A stretch of 64,000 nucleotides of DNA from UBA7672 sp030824255 (GTDB lineage Bacteria > Pseudomonadota > Alphaproteobacteria > Caulobacterales > Hyphomonadaceae), in contig OW818686.1 of NCBI GenBank assembly GCA_942493305.1, positions 3,100,001 to 3,164,000 on the forward strand. Direction: 5' to 3'. The notes under the pieces are model-generated. The model was not told where the DNA came from, made no database searches, and was given only the letters and a program-made list of their open reading frames with translations. Positions 17,568-26,826 of this stretch are shown one piece after another. Every line of letters begins with the position of its first letter. The first letter of the stretch is position 1. The translations under genes were made by a program, and so were the position numbers.

Positions 17568-18029
17568 TCAGCCCCTGAACGCCCGCTGCTTCTCGCCACG
17601 CCCGACCAGCGATTTCAGCCAGTTCATCAGCGCGCGGCGAAAATGCCAGGAGCGGCGCAGCTCCGGCGTGTTCGGCGCATCGTTCTCGTGACGGGGCAGC
17701 TGCACGTCATTCATCTTGGGCTTCAGGCCGCGGATCAGGTCTTCCTCGATCATGCGGCGCTGGTCCTCGGTCGGCACGCGCAGCACATGGCGCTCGGTCG
17801 CGCCCAGCAGCCACCAGGCATTGCCCCACTTCTCGTGGCCGACCAGTCGGCCGCGCAGATTCGCTGCCTTGCCGACATAAAGCGCTTCAAGGAAGAACCC
17901 GTAGCGGCGGCGCACGAAGACATAGATCCCGCCGGAATCAGCCGGAATCCCGCCCTTGGTCAGCGCGCAATTGAAAGTGTACGTCCGCCCGGATTCCCCG
18001 GTCCAGCCGTGCCTGCCATAGAACATCAT
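17568..18029 (-). CDS. GIY-YIG nuclease-domain protein
   Basis: A 153-residue protein. The GIY strand is GIYVF (residues 34-38), the YIG strand appears as LYVGKA (50-55), and it is followed by NLRGRL with the expected catalytic Arg. A helix with acidic residues (MIEEDLIRGLKP) matches the place of the metal-binding Glu. Stand-alone GIY-YIG proteins of this size are common and mostly uncharacterised; roles in DNA repair or mobile-element biology are known for relatives. It is convergent with the MipZ-like gene and separated from it by the repeat. An N-terminal double Met leaves a 3-base uncertainty in the start. Confidence 0.82.
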   Translation of the reverse strand: MMFYGRHGWTGESGRTYTFNCALTKGGIPADSGGIYVFVRRRYGFFLEALYVGKAANLRGRLVGHEKWGNAWWLLGATERHVLRVPTEDQRRMIEEDLIRGLKPKMNDVQLPRHENDAPNTPELRRSWHFRRALMNWLKSLVGRGEKQRAFRG

Positions 18030-18231
18030 GGGTTAGCGTCCCGCCGTTTCTGCGCGGGAGAGTCTTGCCAGCGCCGGTTAATGACGCCTGAAAATTGGGG
18101 CGGAGGTGCGTCAGGGGCATGGATATGCCCAACGACGACAAAACGCCGCTTCCCGTGGCGAGATTTGCCTTGACCGAAGGGGGCTTATGGTCACTTTGCC
18201 GTCACGAAATGCAGGCCTCCCGGGGAAGTGG

Positions 18232-20232
18232 ATGTTCTCGAAAATCCTTATCGCCAACCGTGGTGAGATCGCCGTTCGCGTGATCAAGACGGCCCGTCGC
18301 ATGGGTATCAAGACCGTCGTGGTCTATTCGGATGCCGACGCTGGCTCCATGGCCGTGGATATGGCCGACGAGGCGATCCACATCGGCGGCTCGCCAGCCG
18401 CCCAGTCCTATCTGGTGCAGGACAAGATCGTCGCCGCCGTGAAGCAGTCGGGCGCGCAGGCCGTCCACCCCGGCTTCGGCTTCCTGTCCGAAAACGCCGT
18501 CTTCGCCCAGCGCCTGAAAGACGAAGGCATCGCCTTCATCGGTCCGAACCCGCGCGCCATCGAAGCGATGGGCGACAAGATCACCTCGAAGAAGTTCGCC
18601 GCCGAAGCCGGCGTCAGCACCGTCCCAGGTCATATGGGTCTCATCGCCGACGCGCAGGAAGCGGTGAAGATCGCCGACAGCATCGGCTACCCGGTGATGA
18701 TCAAGGCGTCCGCCGGCGGCGGCGGCAAGGGCCTGCGCATCGCGTGGAATTCCGCCGAAGCGAAAGAGGGCTTTGAAGGCGCTCGCGCTGAAGCCATCTC
18801 GTCCTTCGGTGATGATCGCATCTTCATCGAGAAGTTCGTCGACCAGCCGCGCCACATCGAGATCCAGGTCCTCGGCGACAAGCACGGCAACATCATCTAC
18901 CTGAACGAGCGCGAGTGCTCGATCCAGCGCCGCAACCAGAAGGTCTTCGAGGAAGCTCCGTCGCCCTTCCTCACGTCCGAAACCCGCAAGGCCATGGGCG
19001 AGCAGGCAGTCGCCCTCGCCAAGGCCGTGGATTACGACAGCGCCGGCACCGTCGAATTCATCGTCGACGGCAACCGCAATTTCTACTTCCTCGAGATGAA
19101 CACCCGTCTTCAGGTCGAGCACCCCGTCACCGAACTCATCACCGGCTACGATCTAGTCGAGCAGATGATCCGCGTCGCCGCCGGCGAAAAGCTGGCGATC
19201 AAGCAGAAGGACGTGAAGATCAACGGCTGGGCGCTCGAATCCCGCATCTACGCCGAAGACCCCTTCCGCGGCTTCCTGCCCTCCATCGGCCGCCTGAAGC
19301 GCATGCGCTTCCCCGCCGAGGGCAAGCTCGCCGAAGGCACTGTCCGCATTGATACGGGCGTGCGTGAAGGCGACGAGATCTCGATGTTCTACGATCCGAT
19401 GATCGCCAAGCTCATCACCCACGGCAAGGACCGCGCCGCCGCCATCGCCACGCACGTGAAGGCGCTGGAGCGTCTGGAAGTGCAGGGCATCCAGGACAAC
19501 TCGCCCTTCCTCGCCGCCGTGCTCGATCAGGCCCGCTTCCAGTCGGGCAACATCACCACCGGCTACATCAAGGAAGAATTCCCGGACGGCTTCCACGGCG
19601 CCACCGCTTCCGATCAGGTGGAAAAAGTCCTCGTCGCCGCCGCCACCTATGCCAACGTCCTGCTGCGCACGCGCATGTCGGGCATCTCCGGCCGCATCGA
19701 ACCCGCCCGTCCCCAGCGCAAGGACTGGGTCGCCATCGTCGGCCGCAAGCACGTGCCGGTGAACATCAATTACCAGATGGGCGAAGCCGAACTCGAATTC
19801 GTCGACGACAAGAAAACCCACACGCTCTCCACCCAGTGGAAGCCCGGCATGTCGATGATGGAACTGGTCTTCGACGACCAGACTTACGCCCTGTCCATCG
19901 CGCAGGCCGACGAGGGCTACGTCCTCCGCCGCCTCGGCGTCGAAGCCCGCATCAAGGTCTGCACGCCGGCCCAGGCCGAAATGCACGCCCGCCTGCCGGA
20001 GAAGCAGAAGCCGGACACCTCCAAGCTCATCATGAGCCCGATGCCCGGCCTCGTCGTCTCCGTCGCCGTCACGGTCGGCCAGGAAGTGAAAGCCGGCGAA
20101 GCCGTCTGCATCGTCGAAGCGATGAAGATGCAGAACATCATCCGCGCCGAAGCCGACGGCACCGTCAAAACCGTCACTGCCTCCGCCGGCGCCAGCGTCG
20201 CCGCAGACGAAGTGCTGGTCGAGTTCGCCTAG
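18232..20232 (+). CDS. pccA: Propionyl-CoA carboxylase alpha subunit (biotin carboxylase + biotin carrier)
   Basis: ATP-dependent carboxylation of covalently bound biotin, which then feeds PccB. It is 666 residues. The order is: biotin-carboxylase N-domain (ILIANRGEIAVRV at the start), ATP-grasp with SAGGGGKGLRI, the biotin-carboxylase signature around RECSIQRRNQK, a BT-like middle region at about 500-590, and a C-terminal biotinyl domain with Lys632 in EAMKM. ATG 18232 is chosen because the family begins MFxKILIANRGE; the long upstream reading frame is not conserved. TTGACC lies about 65 bases upstream. A strong terminator follows. Confidence 0.96.
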   Translation: MFSKILIANRGEIAVRVIKTARRMGIKTVVVYSDADAGSMAVDMADEAIHIGGSPAAQSYLVQDKIVAAVKQSGAQAVHPGFGFLSENAVFAQRLKDEGIAFIGPNPRAIEAMGDKITSKKFAAEAGVSTVPGHMGLIADAQEAVKIADSIGYPVMIKASAGGGGKGLRIAWNSAEAKEGFEGARAEAISSFGDDRIFIEKFVDQPRHIEIQVLGDKHGNIIYLNERECSIQRRNQKVFEEAPSPFLTSETRKAMGEQAVALAKAVDYDSAGTVEFIVDGNRNFYFLEMNTRLQVEHPVTELITGYDLVEQMIRVAAGEKLAIKQKDVKINGWALESRIYAEDPFRGFLPSIGRLKRMRFPAEGKLAEGTVRIDTGVREGDEISMFYDPMIAKLITHGKDRAAAIATHVKALERLEVQGIQDNSPFLAAVLDQARFQSGNITTGYIKEEFPDGFHGATASDQVEKVLVAAATYANVLLRTRMSGISGRIEPARPQRKDWVAIVGRKHVPVNINYQMGEAELEFVDDKKTHTLSTQWKPGMSMMELVFDDQTYALSIAQADEGYVLRRLGVEARIKVCTPAQAEMHARLPEKQKPDTSKLIMSPMPGLVVSVAVTVGQEVKAGEAVCIVEAMKMQNIIRAEADGTVKTVTASAGASVAADEVLVEFA

Positions 20233-20275
20233 GGCGCCTGTGGGCTTCCAGATTGGGCTTCCCCCAAAAGAAATA

Positions 20276-20303
20276 CGGCCGGACATCACTGTCCGGCCGT
20301 TTG
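20276..20303 (+). terminator. Rho-independent terminator after pccA
   Basis: Perfect 10-bp stem CGGCCGGACA / TGTCCGGCCG with a TCAC loop, followed by TTTGC. It lies 43 bases after the pccA stop. Confidence 0.85.
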
Positions 20304-20327
20304 CATTCCGGGCGTCAGCACCAGAAC

Positions 20328-20642
20328 TTAGTCGCGATCAATCTCGCGTACCTTGCCATCGCGCGCCGACAGCTCAACCTCGATCTCGCGCCCATCCGCA
20401 TCGCGGCCCTCCACCTTCCACTCGTCATTGTCCTCAAGGTCCACCTCGCGGAGCGTGACGAGGCCGTGGCTCTTGGCGATCTCCACCGCCTTCGCGTGGT
20501 TGATCGTGAAGCCGCGCTCCTTGGCGCGCTGGTCCAGACGCTCAAGACGCGCGGGGGACAGGTCATCGTCCTGCGCAAAGGCGGGCAGGGCGAATGCGCC
20601 GGCCGTCATCGTGGCGGCCATGAGGAGACGTGCAATCTTCAA
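20328..20642 (-). CDS. Small exported PepSY-like protein
   Basis: A 104-residue protein with a signal peptide (cleavage after AFA/QDD). The mature 80 residues show a PepSY-like pattern: a helix with HAKAVEIAKSHG, then strands VTLREVDLEDNDEWKVEGRD and a final IEVELSARDGKVREIDRD-like hairpin. PepSY domains occur in inhibitors of secreted peptidases and in membrane reductases; free copies are of unknown function. It faces the pccA terminator. No partner gene was recognised. Confidence 0.75.
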   Translation of the reverse strand: MKIARLLMAATMTAGAFALPAFAQDDDLSPARLERLDQRAKERGFTINHAKAVEIAKSHGLVTLREVDLEDNDEWKVEGRDADGREIEVELSARDGKVREIDRD

Positions 20643-20862
20643 GGGAGGAACTCCTTTTTATGTACTCTGTGGAGGCGCGCAAAGTCGGCGCCGGGGCATG
20701 AACCTCAACTGAACAACGCAGTCCCCACCAAAGATGATAAGCCGCGTTACGCCGTCTCGGCGCCCATGCCTTTCCGATATAGTCATCCGGCGCCGCCATC
20801 CCACCCCCGTCGCCAAGCCTTCGCGCGGGAACTCATGTGCGCCCCCGTACGTTTCCGGCCTG

Positions 20863-21264
20863 ATGAGCAAGCTGTTCACGAAATTCGCAAACGGCGTCGC
20901 CGCAATCGCTGGCAGCCCGTACGCGTTCATGGTCTGCGCCGGCTATGTCGTCGCGTGGGCCCTCACCGGGCCGCTGTTCGGCTTCTCGGACACCTGGCAG
21001 CTCGTGATCAACACCTCGACCACCATCATCACCTTCCTGATGGTCTTCATCATCCAGAACACGCAGAACCGCGACAATGGCGCCATACAGGCCAAGCTCG
21101 ACGAACTGATCCGCGCCTCCGCAAAAGCCGACAACAAATTCATCGGCATCGAACACCTCACCGACGAGGAACTCCAGCGCATCCTCGAGGAAGTCGAAGA
21201 AAATGCCGTGCGCCTGCACAGCGAACGCAAACGCCGCAACAGCATCCCTTCCGTAACCCACTAG
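20863..21264 (+). CDS. Low-affinity iron permease family membrane protein
   Basis: A 133-residue protein with two hydrophobic helices (about residues 18-38 and 46-66) joined by a short loop, then a charged helix with the conserved QNTQNRD motif and a C-terminal amphipathic region. This arrangement matches the Iron_permease family (PF04120), whose bacterial members are small inner-membrane proteins. Actual iron transport by them is not established. Start ATG 20863 gives MSKLFTKFAN; the longer frame from 20734 is unlikely. The next gene follows 53 bases later. Confidence 0.8.
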   Translation: MSKLFTKFANGVAAIAGSPYAFMVCAGYVVAWALTGPLFGFSDTWQLVINTSTTIITFLMVFIIQNTQNRDNGAIQAKLDELIRASAKADNKFIGIEHLTDEELQRILEEVEENAVRLHSERKRRNSIPSVTH

Positions 21265-21317
21265 TCACGCGCGGCTGCGGCTGGACTATCCGTCCCATCC
21301 CGTCCAAACCTCCGCCC

Positions 21318-21770
21318 ATGATCATCTATGTCGATGCAGACGCCTGCCCGGTGAAGGAAGAGGTCTACAAGGTCGCCCGCCGCGTCGGCTGCGATGTCTT
21401 CCTCGTCGCCAACTCCTTCATCCGCACACCCGCCGAGCCCCGCATAAAATTCGTCCTCGTCGACGCCGGCGCCGACATCGCGGACGACTGGATCGCCGAC
21501 CGCGCCATTCTCGGCGACGTCGTCATCACCAACGACATCCCGCTCGCCGCCCGCGCGCTGGAGAAGGGCGCGGAGGCGATCTCCCCCACCGCGAAAGTTT
21601 TCACCGCAGACATGATCGGCTCGGCCCTCGCCACGCGCGGCCTGATGGAGCACCTCCGCTCCTTCGGCGAAATCACCACCGGCCCCAAACCCTTCTCGCC
21701 CAAGGATCGCTCCGCCTTCCTCTCCGCCCTCGACGCCGCCATAAACCGCGCAAGGAAGAAGGCGGGGTAG
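21318..21770 (+). CDS. YaiI/YqxD family (DUF188) protein
   Basis: A 150-residue cytoplasmic protein of the conserved UPF0178 family. It opens with MIIYVDADACPVKEEVY, the family signature, and contains VDAGADIADDWIAD and GDVVITNDIPLA with several invariant Asp residues. The Asp cluster and fold prediction resemble PIN-type nucleases, but activity has not been shown to my knowledge. The length is typical of the family. Confidence 0.93.
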   Translation: MIIYVDADACPVKEEVYKVARRVGCDVFLVANSFIRTPAEPRIKFVLVDAGADIADDWIADRAILGDVVITNDIPLAARALEKGAEAISPTAKVFTADMIGSALATRGLMEHLRSFGEITTGPKPFSPKDRSAFLSALDAAINRARKKAG

Positions 21771-21857
21771 GGCGCTCCACCCAAAACTTCCGCAACCCCG
21801 ATCAAGCGCAGCCCCGCGCCTCTTGCCATCCTGCCCCCGGTCTCGAAGGATCAGGAC

Positions 21858-22703
21858 ATGCAGGCGATAGGCAGAGCCCTCTGGTACGTTGAAAGCCATC
21901 TCGGAGAGCCATTCGCGCTTGCCGATGTGGCGCGTGTCTCCGGTCTCTCCCGCTTTCACCTCGCGCGCACCTTCGCCGCCATCGTCGGCCAGCCGGTGCT
22001 CAGCTATGCGCGCGCCCGCCGGCTCAGCGAGGCGGCGCGGCTCCTCTCCGATGGCGCGCCCGATATCCTGCAGGTCGCGCTCAGCGTGGGATACGGATCA
22101 CACGAGGCCTTCACCCGCGCCTTCCGCGATCAGTTCGGCCTCACGCCAGAAGAGATGCGCGCCCGGCGCTCCCTCGCCACTCTCCCGCTCACGGAGCCAC
22201 TCCGCATGCCAGACCAGCCCGCCAGCAACGCCATCGCGCCCGATCGCTTCGTCTCCGGCAAGGCGATGCTCTTCGCCGGCCTCCGCCGCTATTTCCGCTT
22301 TGATGAGCGCGCCGGCATCGCCTCGCTCTGGCATGCCTTCGGCCCGCACCTCGGCTCAATCGCAAACACGATCGAAGGCGCCGCCTTCGGCCTCTGCCTC
22401 GCCCCCGCCGATCCCGATGACGACGCCGGCTTCGACTACGCCCCCGCCGTAGAGGTCAGCAGCCTGGATGATCTCCCAGAAGGCCTCTCCGGCATCCGCA
22501 TCGCACCGCGCGAGTGGGCTGTCTTCCGCCACGCCGGCCACGTCTCCACGCTGGGCGCCACCTGCGCCGCCGCCGGAGACTGGCTAGCCAACTCCGGCCG
22601 CCAGCCCACCGACTGCGCCATGCAGATGCTCGAACGCTACGGCCCAGACTTCAACGCCACCACCGGCCAGGGCGGCTGCGAAGTCTGGATCCCGGTGAAC
22701 TGA
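21858..22703 (+). CDS. AraC-family regulator with GyrI-like effector domain
   Basis: A 281-residue transcription factor. The DNA-binding part is N-terminal (about residues 5-105), with two helix-turn-helix units: ALADVARVSGLSRFHLARTF and ILQVALSVGYGSHEAFTRAF. A GyrI/SbmC-like effector-binding domain covers about 125-281 (RFVSGKAMLFAGLRRYF near its start, GCEVWIPVN at its end). This order, AraC HTH followed by GyrI, is that of Rob-like regulators that sense small amphipathic compounds. No target operon is evident: the next gene is 313 bases away. Direct autoregulation is possible. Confidence 0.92.
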   Translation: MQAIGRALWYVESHLGEPFALADVARVSGLSRFHLARTFAAIVGQPVLSYARARRLSEAARLLSDGAPDILQVALSVGYGSHEAFTRAFRDQFGLTPEEMRARRSLATLPLTEPLRMPDQPASNAIAPDRFVSGKAMLFAGLRRYFRFDERAGIASLWHAFGPHLGSIANTIEGAAFGLCLAPADPDDDAGFDYAPAVEVSSLDDLPEGLSGIRIAPREWAVFRHAGHVSTLGATCAAAGDWLANSGRQPTDCAMQMLERYGPDFNATTGQGGCEVWIPVN

Positions 22704-23016
22704 CCTCAACCGCGCGCGAAAGCTCTGTCCGGTAACATGCCTGCTAGGCGGGCCAAAGGGCGGCGCAGCTAGCTGTCAGGGCTTGCTCGCCAACGCCCGA
22801 CCTCTCCGATCCGTAGCGCTGACCGAGTTGCTTGACCTATGGGCTAGGCTCGCTAAGCGTATTCGCTGGTTCGGTGCCGGGGCAATCTTTTTCGGCTGGG
22901 TCGTCTCGTTTCCGAGATGGTCAGTCTGGTGCCCGGTCCGATGCGCGATCTGAAGCGGGCGTTGATTGGCGCCCAGCGTTTGGGGGGGGCATCGAAGCTT
23001 ATTTTGGGGGGGACGA
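22704..23016. other. Gene-free stretch (313 bases)
   Basis: No ORF with coding character was found on either strand. TTGACC near 22832 could be a -35 element but no convincing -10 follows. The right end carries two G-runs (GGGGGGG at 22983 and 23006), the second acting as a ribosome-binding region for the acyltransferase gene. Composition shifts here toward that of the acyltransferase gene. Confidence 0.4.
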
Positions 23017-25134
23017 ATGAAGCCCGATTATCTGGGTTCGTTAGACGGCCTTCGTGCTGTCGCGATTCTTCTCGTCCTTGTCTTCCACTTGGATCACACA
23101 CTTCTGCCCGGCGGGTTCGTCGGCGTGGACGTATTCTTTGTGATCTCCGGCTACATCATCACCCGCAACATCATCGCCGAGCGGGATGCTGGAACATTCT
23201 CGTTCTCCGAATTCTACAAGCGTCGCCTCGCACGTCTTTTTCCCGCTGCTGCAGTGACCGTGATGCTCACGCTGGGCGGCGCCATGCTCATTTACGGCCC
23301 TGACACGGTCGCTGCTGTTGGGCGGTCTGCCATTTATTCGCTTCTGTCCGTGGTGAACATCTGGTTCTGGATGAACAGCGGGTATTTTGAAGATTCATCC
23401 AGCCAGAATCCGCTTTTGCACATGTGGTCGCTCAGCGTCGAAGAGCAGTTCTATATCGTCTGGCCCGCATTGATCGTCTTCGGGAGCCTGCTTCCGGTTA
23501 AGCGTGTATTCTGGCTCTCCGGTCTGTTTGTCATCAGCCTTGCGGGAGCGTGGCTGTTCTTCACGATGGACCCGAGCGGGGCCTTCTATCTGATGCCTGC
23601 CCGCATCTTCCAGTTCGCCATCGGGGCCGCGTTGGCCGCCGCTGCTTTCCGCGTCCCCGCTGCGCTAGGCGTGCCCGCCATTCTGGTGGGACTTGCGGTC
23701 ATCGGCGCTTCAGCGTGGCTGTCCGACGGCAGGCAGTACGATTTCCTCATTGCGGCTGTTGCGCCCGCTGTCGGCGCAGCACTGGCTATAGCGGGTCTTC
23801 AAAACGCAGTCGGCTCCGCACTTCTGGGCAATCTGCCCATGCGCGCCATTGGCTTGCGCGCCTACGCCATCTATCTGGTCCACTGGCCGATAGCAGTTTT
23901 CGCTGGAACCCTGCTGGGGCCCAATCGGCCGCTCCACGAAAATGCTATGCTGTTTGTTGGATGTTTGCTTGCTGGGGACTTGTTGCATCGCATGGTCGAG
24001 AAACCGCTTCGTTTGTCTGGTCGAGCCGCGACGCCCGGTGGGCGCGACTTCTCCGCCCTGCGCCTGTCAACGGCACTCCTGCTTGTGGCAGGCAGCCTGA
24101 CATTATCCGCGCACGTTTGGGCGCTCAACAGCACGGCGGTCCAGTCAACTGGCCCAGTCGTCGCTGAAGCTTTGCCGCAGGCGCTGGATACAGCCGTTTT
24201 GGTCGGCGACACTACAATCATCCCATCCGCAGCTAGTGAGCCTGCGGGCTCAGCTCCAACGGCAGCCCTCATGGTTGACCCGGTTCCTGCTCCGGCGCCT
24301 CAACCGGCGCCAGCTGACGCCGCAGCTCTTTTTTGGGCCAGCGTAGAAAGCCAGCCGCTACAGGCACAGGTCGCTAATCTTTGGCGCGAGCGTACCAAGT
24401 ATGGACGTTCGGGGGACAAATGCGGCCTGCAGCATGGCGAACCGGTTACCGCTTTCCCGGAAGACATCTGCCTCCGGAACGGCTCACCGAACCCGCGTGT
24501 AATGGTTATCGGAGACTCACTATCGGTCGAGGCGCACGTTGCCCTTGAAGGCGTTATTCCCCCCAGTCGAATGGCTGTTGCAGGTACCGCAGGTTGTTCG
24601 CCTGAATATCCCGAACCGAGATGGGCAAATCGCCCGGAAGGTTGCCAGGAACTAAACATACGCCGCTTCGAATGGGCAAAGCGGGATGATTTTGATGCAT
24701 TCGTCCTCACTGCAAATTGGCGTTGGACGAACAAAGAGCGTTTCATGAGCATGCTCCGATATCTGAAGGAGCTCGGTAAGCCTGTCATCGTGTTCGGCCC
24801 GCGCGCGCAATTCTCCGAGGCTGTTCCGGGGCTGCTTGGCTCCGCTGCAGGAAAGCGTGCGGCTGAGGACCTGACGAAATATTTTCCGAAGGACTTCGAT
24901 TATCGGGTCAGGAGCCGCGAAATGCAGGAATGGCTCAAGGAAAGCGGCATCGCCCACGTGTACATTCCTTGGGGCGAGATGCTTTGCAGCGACGAGAGTT
25001 GCAAGGCTTACTCTCCCCGAGGAGAACTCATGTACATGGATGCCATGCATATTCCGCCGACCGCAGCGATGTGGGTGGGCACACAGGTCGCCGCCAATCA
25101 CGGCGCTGCAATCCGCACATTGCTGAAGATGTAG
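23017..25134 (+). CDS. OafA/YrhL-type acyltransferase with C-terminal SGNH domain
   Basis: Integral membrane O-acyltransferase that moves an acyl group (often acetyl) onto surface polysaccharide or a related glycan. It is 706 residues. The N-terminal acyltransferase-3 region (1-345) has about ten helices, with LDGLRAVAILLVLVFH and the conserved HMWSLSVEEQFY. A Pro/Ala/Val linker follows. The SGNH hydrolase-like domain (470-706) has catalytic Ser501 in VIGDSLS and the DxxH pair Asp675/His678 (DAMH). Start ATG 23017 is preceded by a run of Gs. Codon choice is looser (more A/T-ending codons) than in neighbours, which may point to acquisition with a surface-polysaccharide function. No polysaccharide cluster adjoins it. 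Confidence 0.93.
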   Translation: MKPDYLGSLDGLRAVAILLVLVFHLDHTLLPGGFVGVDVFFVISGYIITRNIIAERDAGTFSFSEFYKRRLARLFPAAAVTVMLTLGGAMLIYGPDTVAAVGRSAIYSLLSVVNIWFWMNSGYFEDSSSQNPLLHMWSLSVEEQFYIVWPALIVFGSLLPVKRVFWLSGLFVISLAGAWLFFTMDPSGAFYLMPARIFQFAIGAALAAAAFRVPAALGVPAILVGLAVIGASAWLSDGRQYDFLIAAVAPAVGAALAIAGLQNAVGSALLGNLPMRAIGLRAYAIYLVHWPIAVFAGTLLGPNRPLHENAMLFVGCLLAGDLLHRMVEKPLRLSGRAATPGGRDFSALRLSTALLLVAGSLTLSAHVWALNSTAVQSTGPVVAEALPQALDTAVLVGDTTIIPSAASEPAGSAPTAALMVDPVPAPAPQPAPADAAALFWASVESQPLQAQVANLWRERTKYGRSGDKCGLQHGEPVTAFPEDICLRNGSPNPRVMVIGDSLSVEAHVALEGVIPPSRMAVAGTAGCSPEYPEPRWANRPEGCQELNIRRFEWAKRDDFDAFVLTANWRWTNKERFMSMLRYLKELGKPVIVFGPRAQFSEAVPGLLGSAAGKRAAEDLTKYFPKDFDYRVRSREMQEWLKESGIAHVYIPWGEMLCSDESCKAYSPRGELMYMDAMHIPPTAAMWVGTQVAANHGAAIRTLLKM

Positions 25135-25178
25135 TCTGGCTTCGCTCGATCAACGTCGATCCCGACAAGCCGGAATAG

Positions 25179-25883
25179 TCACCCCCGCTTGCGTCCTTCC
25201 ATCAGCAGCGCGCAGCTTTGCGCGTTGGAGCGCGTCTCGGTCAGCGCCGGCTTCATGGCGTTCCAGCGCTGCATGATGAAGTCGGGGTTGGTCGCGAAGG
25301 AGCAGGAGAACCGCGCGCCATCCGGGCCAATGAGTGTGCCCGTCGGTTCAAGCCAGGCGTCAAACGCCGCGCGATAGTGCTCGATGCGCGCCGCCGAATG
25401 TTTGTTTCTCTCGCCTTGGTCATCCAGGTAGAAATCGATCAGGTGCAGCATCAGCCCGCCGGGTCGAAGCAGGCGCGCGCAGTCCTCGAAGAAGGCGCGC
25501 GTTTGCGCCAGCGGCACGTGCTCGATGACCGAGATCGAGAACAGGATGTCGAACGAAGCCGCTGGCCAGTCGAGCGGCTCGCCCACCGTGCCACGGATTG
25601 TCGTCACATCGTCCATCGCGACGACGTCCTTCAGCCCGCCGCCCGAACCGTCGAACGGATCGATATTGAAGCAGCGGTTCTTCGCGGCCAGCAGCGGCAG
25701 CACGCGCGAATCCCCGCCGCCGATCTCGCCGATATCGAGACCTTCCGTTCCGGAAAGTCGTTCGATGGTGACGGCGTCCTGAATGGACTTCAGCCGCCAG
25801 TTGGCGCTCGGCGCGAGCGTCTGCCGTGCCGTTGGGTCCTGCAGGGACCAGATATCTGTCTTGGAAACGAAGCGCAGCGTCAT
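25179..25883 (-). CDS. Class I SAM-dependent methyltransferase, substrate unknown
   Basis: A 234-residue protein. A SAM-binding motif I variant is LDIGEIGGGDSRVL at about residue 49. An acidic loop (FNIDPFDGSG) suits ribose binding. The post-motif ILFSISVIEHVP and LLRPGGLMLHLIDF follow in the order of the Methyltransf_11/23 families. N-terminal and C-terminal flanks are not conserved in a way I recognise. It is convergent with the acyltransferase gene (44 bases apart). A role in modifying lipid or surface glycan is possible by position only. Confidence 0.85.
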   Translation of the reverse strand: MTLRFVSKTDIWSLQDPTARQTLAPSANWRLKSIQDAVTIERLSGTEGLDIGEIGGGDSRVLPLLAAKNRCFNIDPFDGSGGGLKDVVAMDDVTTIRGTVGEPLDWPAASFDILFSISVIEHVPLAQTRAFFEDCARLLRPGGLMLHLIDFYLDDQGERNKHSAARIEHYRAAFDAWLEPTGTLIGPDGARFSCSFATNPDFIMQRWNAMKPALTETRSNAQSCALLMEGRKRG

Positions 25884-26826
25884 CGCTATTGTCTGCGATG
25901 CGCGTCAAACGCCGACAATTGGCTGGAGCCGCATTACCGAAATGTATTCTTGGATAAGGTAAGGCCCGGAGGAGAGTGACCGGCGCCTGAGGCTTGCGGC
26001 TATCGTCCCCCTCGCGCCGCGATTCCCGCCCCTCGCGAAGCACGTCGGGCGCGGTGCTCATCAGCCACAATAGCAAAGGGCGTCGGAAGCCGACGCCCTT
26101 TGCGGAAGAGCCAATCTCGTCGGGGTGGGAGAGATCGCCTGACGACATGATGGCGCCAATGTGCGTCACGGCGCAGACTATCCAATGCCGTTTGCCGTGC
26201 CGACTTTGAGGTCGGACAGGCGCATGAATGACGCTCCTCGACAGAGCGCGCATCATGCAGCACCTCAAATGGGCGAGACACGGCGGCCCGATCATTCGGG
26301 CATCCTGCGCCGCGGCCTGCGTCGTCATTGGCACGGTGGCGGTCGACTGGATCGTCCCGCAACGACGAACCTCGACGTCAGGCAAAATCAACTGCCACGT
26401 GAAGCGCTCCGACCGGGCGCCGCAGCGGCGCCTGACAGAATCACGGCACGGCCACGCAGGAGCAGGGGCTCGCAAACCCAAGGCTTCCTCAACGGCGCCT
26501 ATGCGGCTGTGTGCTTTCGCTGCACTGCAGCGAGATCGCGGCCGGGGAGGGCAACTGTAACGAATCAAATGCAACGCAAGTTGCTGAGTCGGCGTTGTGT
26601 AAAAGACACGGAATTGGCGGTTCCACCTTGCAAAGAGGTGGGTTTGTTGCTCGGGTGCCCCGTGGCCGGGGAAAAAGCATGGGGCCGCTGCCGTGCCGGG
26701 CGGCCCCGTATCGCCTTTGCAAAAAAAAGGGTGTAACGCCGGGATCAGATGCGGGGCGACCGCGTTTGTGATCATGGCGGCTGTACTTGGACGCCGGGGA
26801 TCGCACCTTTGGACAAGGGGAATTTA
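25884..26826. other. Gene-free stretch (943 bases) with several hairpins upstream of the OmpA gene
   Basis: No ORF here has convincing coding features. A 110-codon frame at 26228-26560 has one hydrophobic stretch but turns into low-complexity basic sequence. Structure is plentiful: a perfect 14-bp hairpin at 26073-26103, CCACCT/AGGTGG at 26623-26641, CCCCG/CGGGG at 26658-26671 and GGGGCCG/CGGCCCC at 26681-26707. The last three would sit in a long leader of the OmpA mRNA and could control its stability or translation, as is common for outer-membrane protein mRNAs. The first could end an unannotated small RNA. Confidence 0.5.
26073..26103. terminator. Perfect 14-bp hairpin with AAG loop, terminator-like
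   Basis: GCAAAGGGCGTCGG-AAG-CCGACGCCCTTTGC. The arms are fully complementary, with A3 and T3 within them, so it could act in either direction. No gene ends within 180 bases. It is therefore either the end of an unannotated RNA or a repeat-type palindrome. Confidence 0.5.

Noticed and set aside
10776..20232. Operon joining pccB and pccA
   Set aside because: Genes on the opposite strand (12429-13643 and 17568-18029) and several repeats lie between them, so they cannot be one transcript.
19836..21770. 644-codon plus-strand frame running from inside pccA to the DUF188 gene
   Set aside because: Only its last 150 codons (from 21318) are a real gene; the rest is out of frame with pccA and Arg/Pro-rich.
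26228..26560. 110-codon plus-strand frame with one hydrophobic segment
   Set aside because: No ribosome-binding site; after the hydrophobic stretch it becomes basic low-complexity sequence, as expected from random GC-rich DNA.
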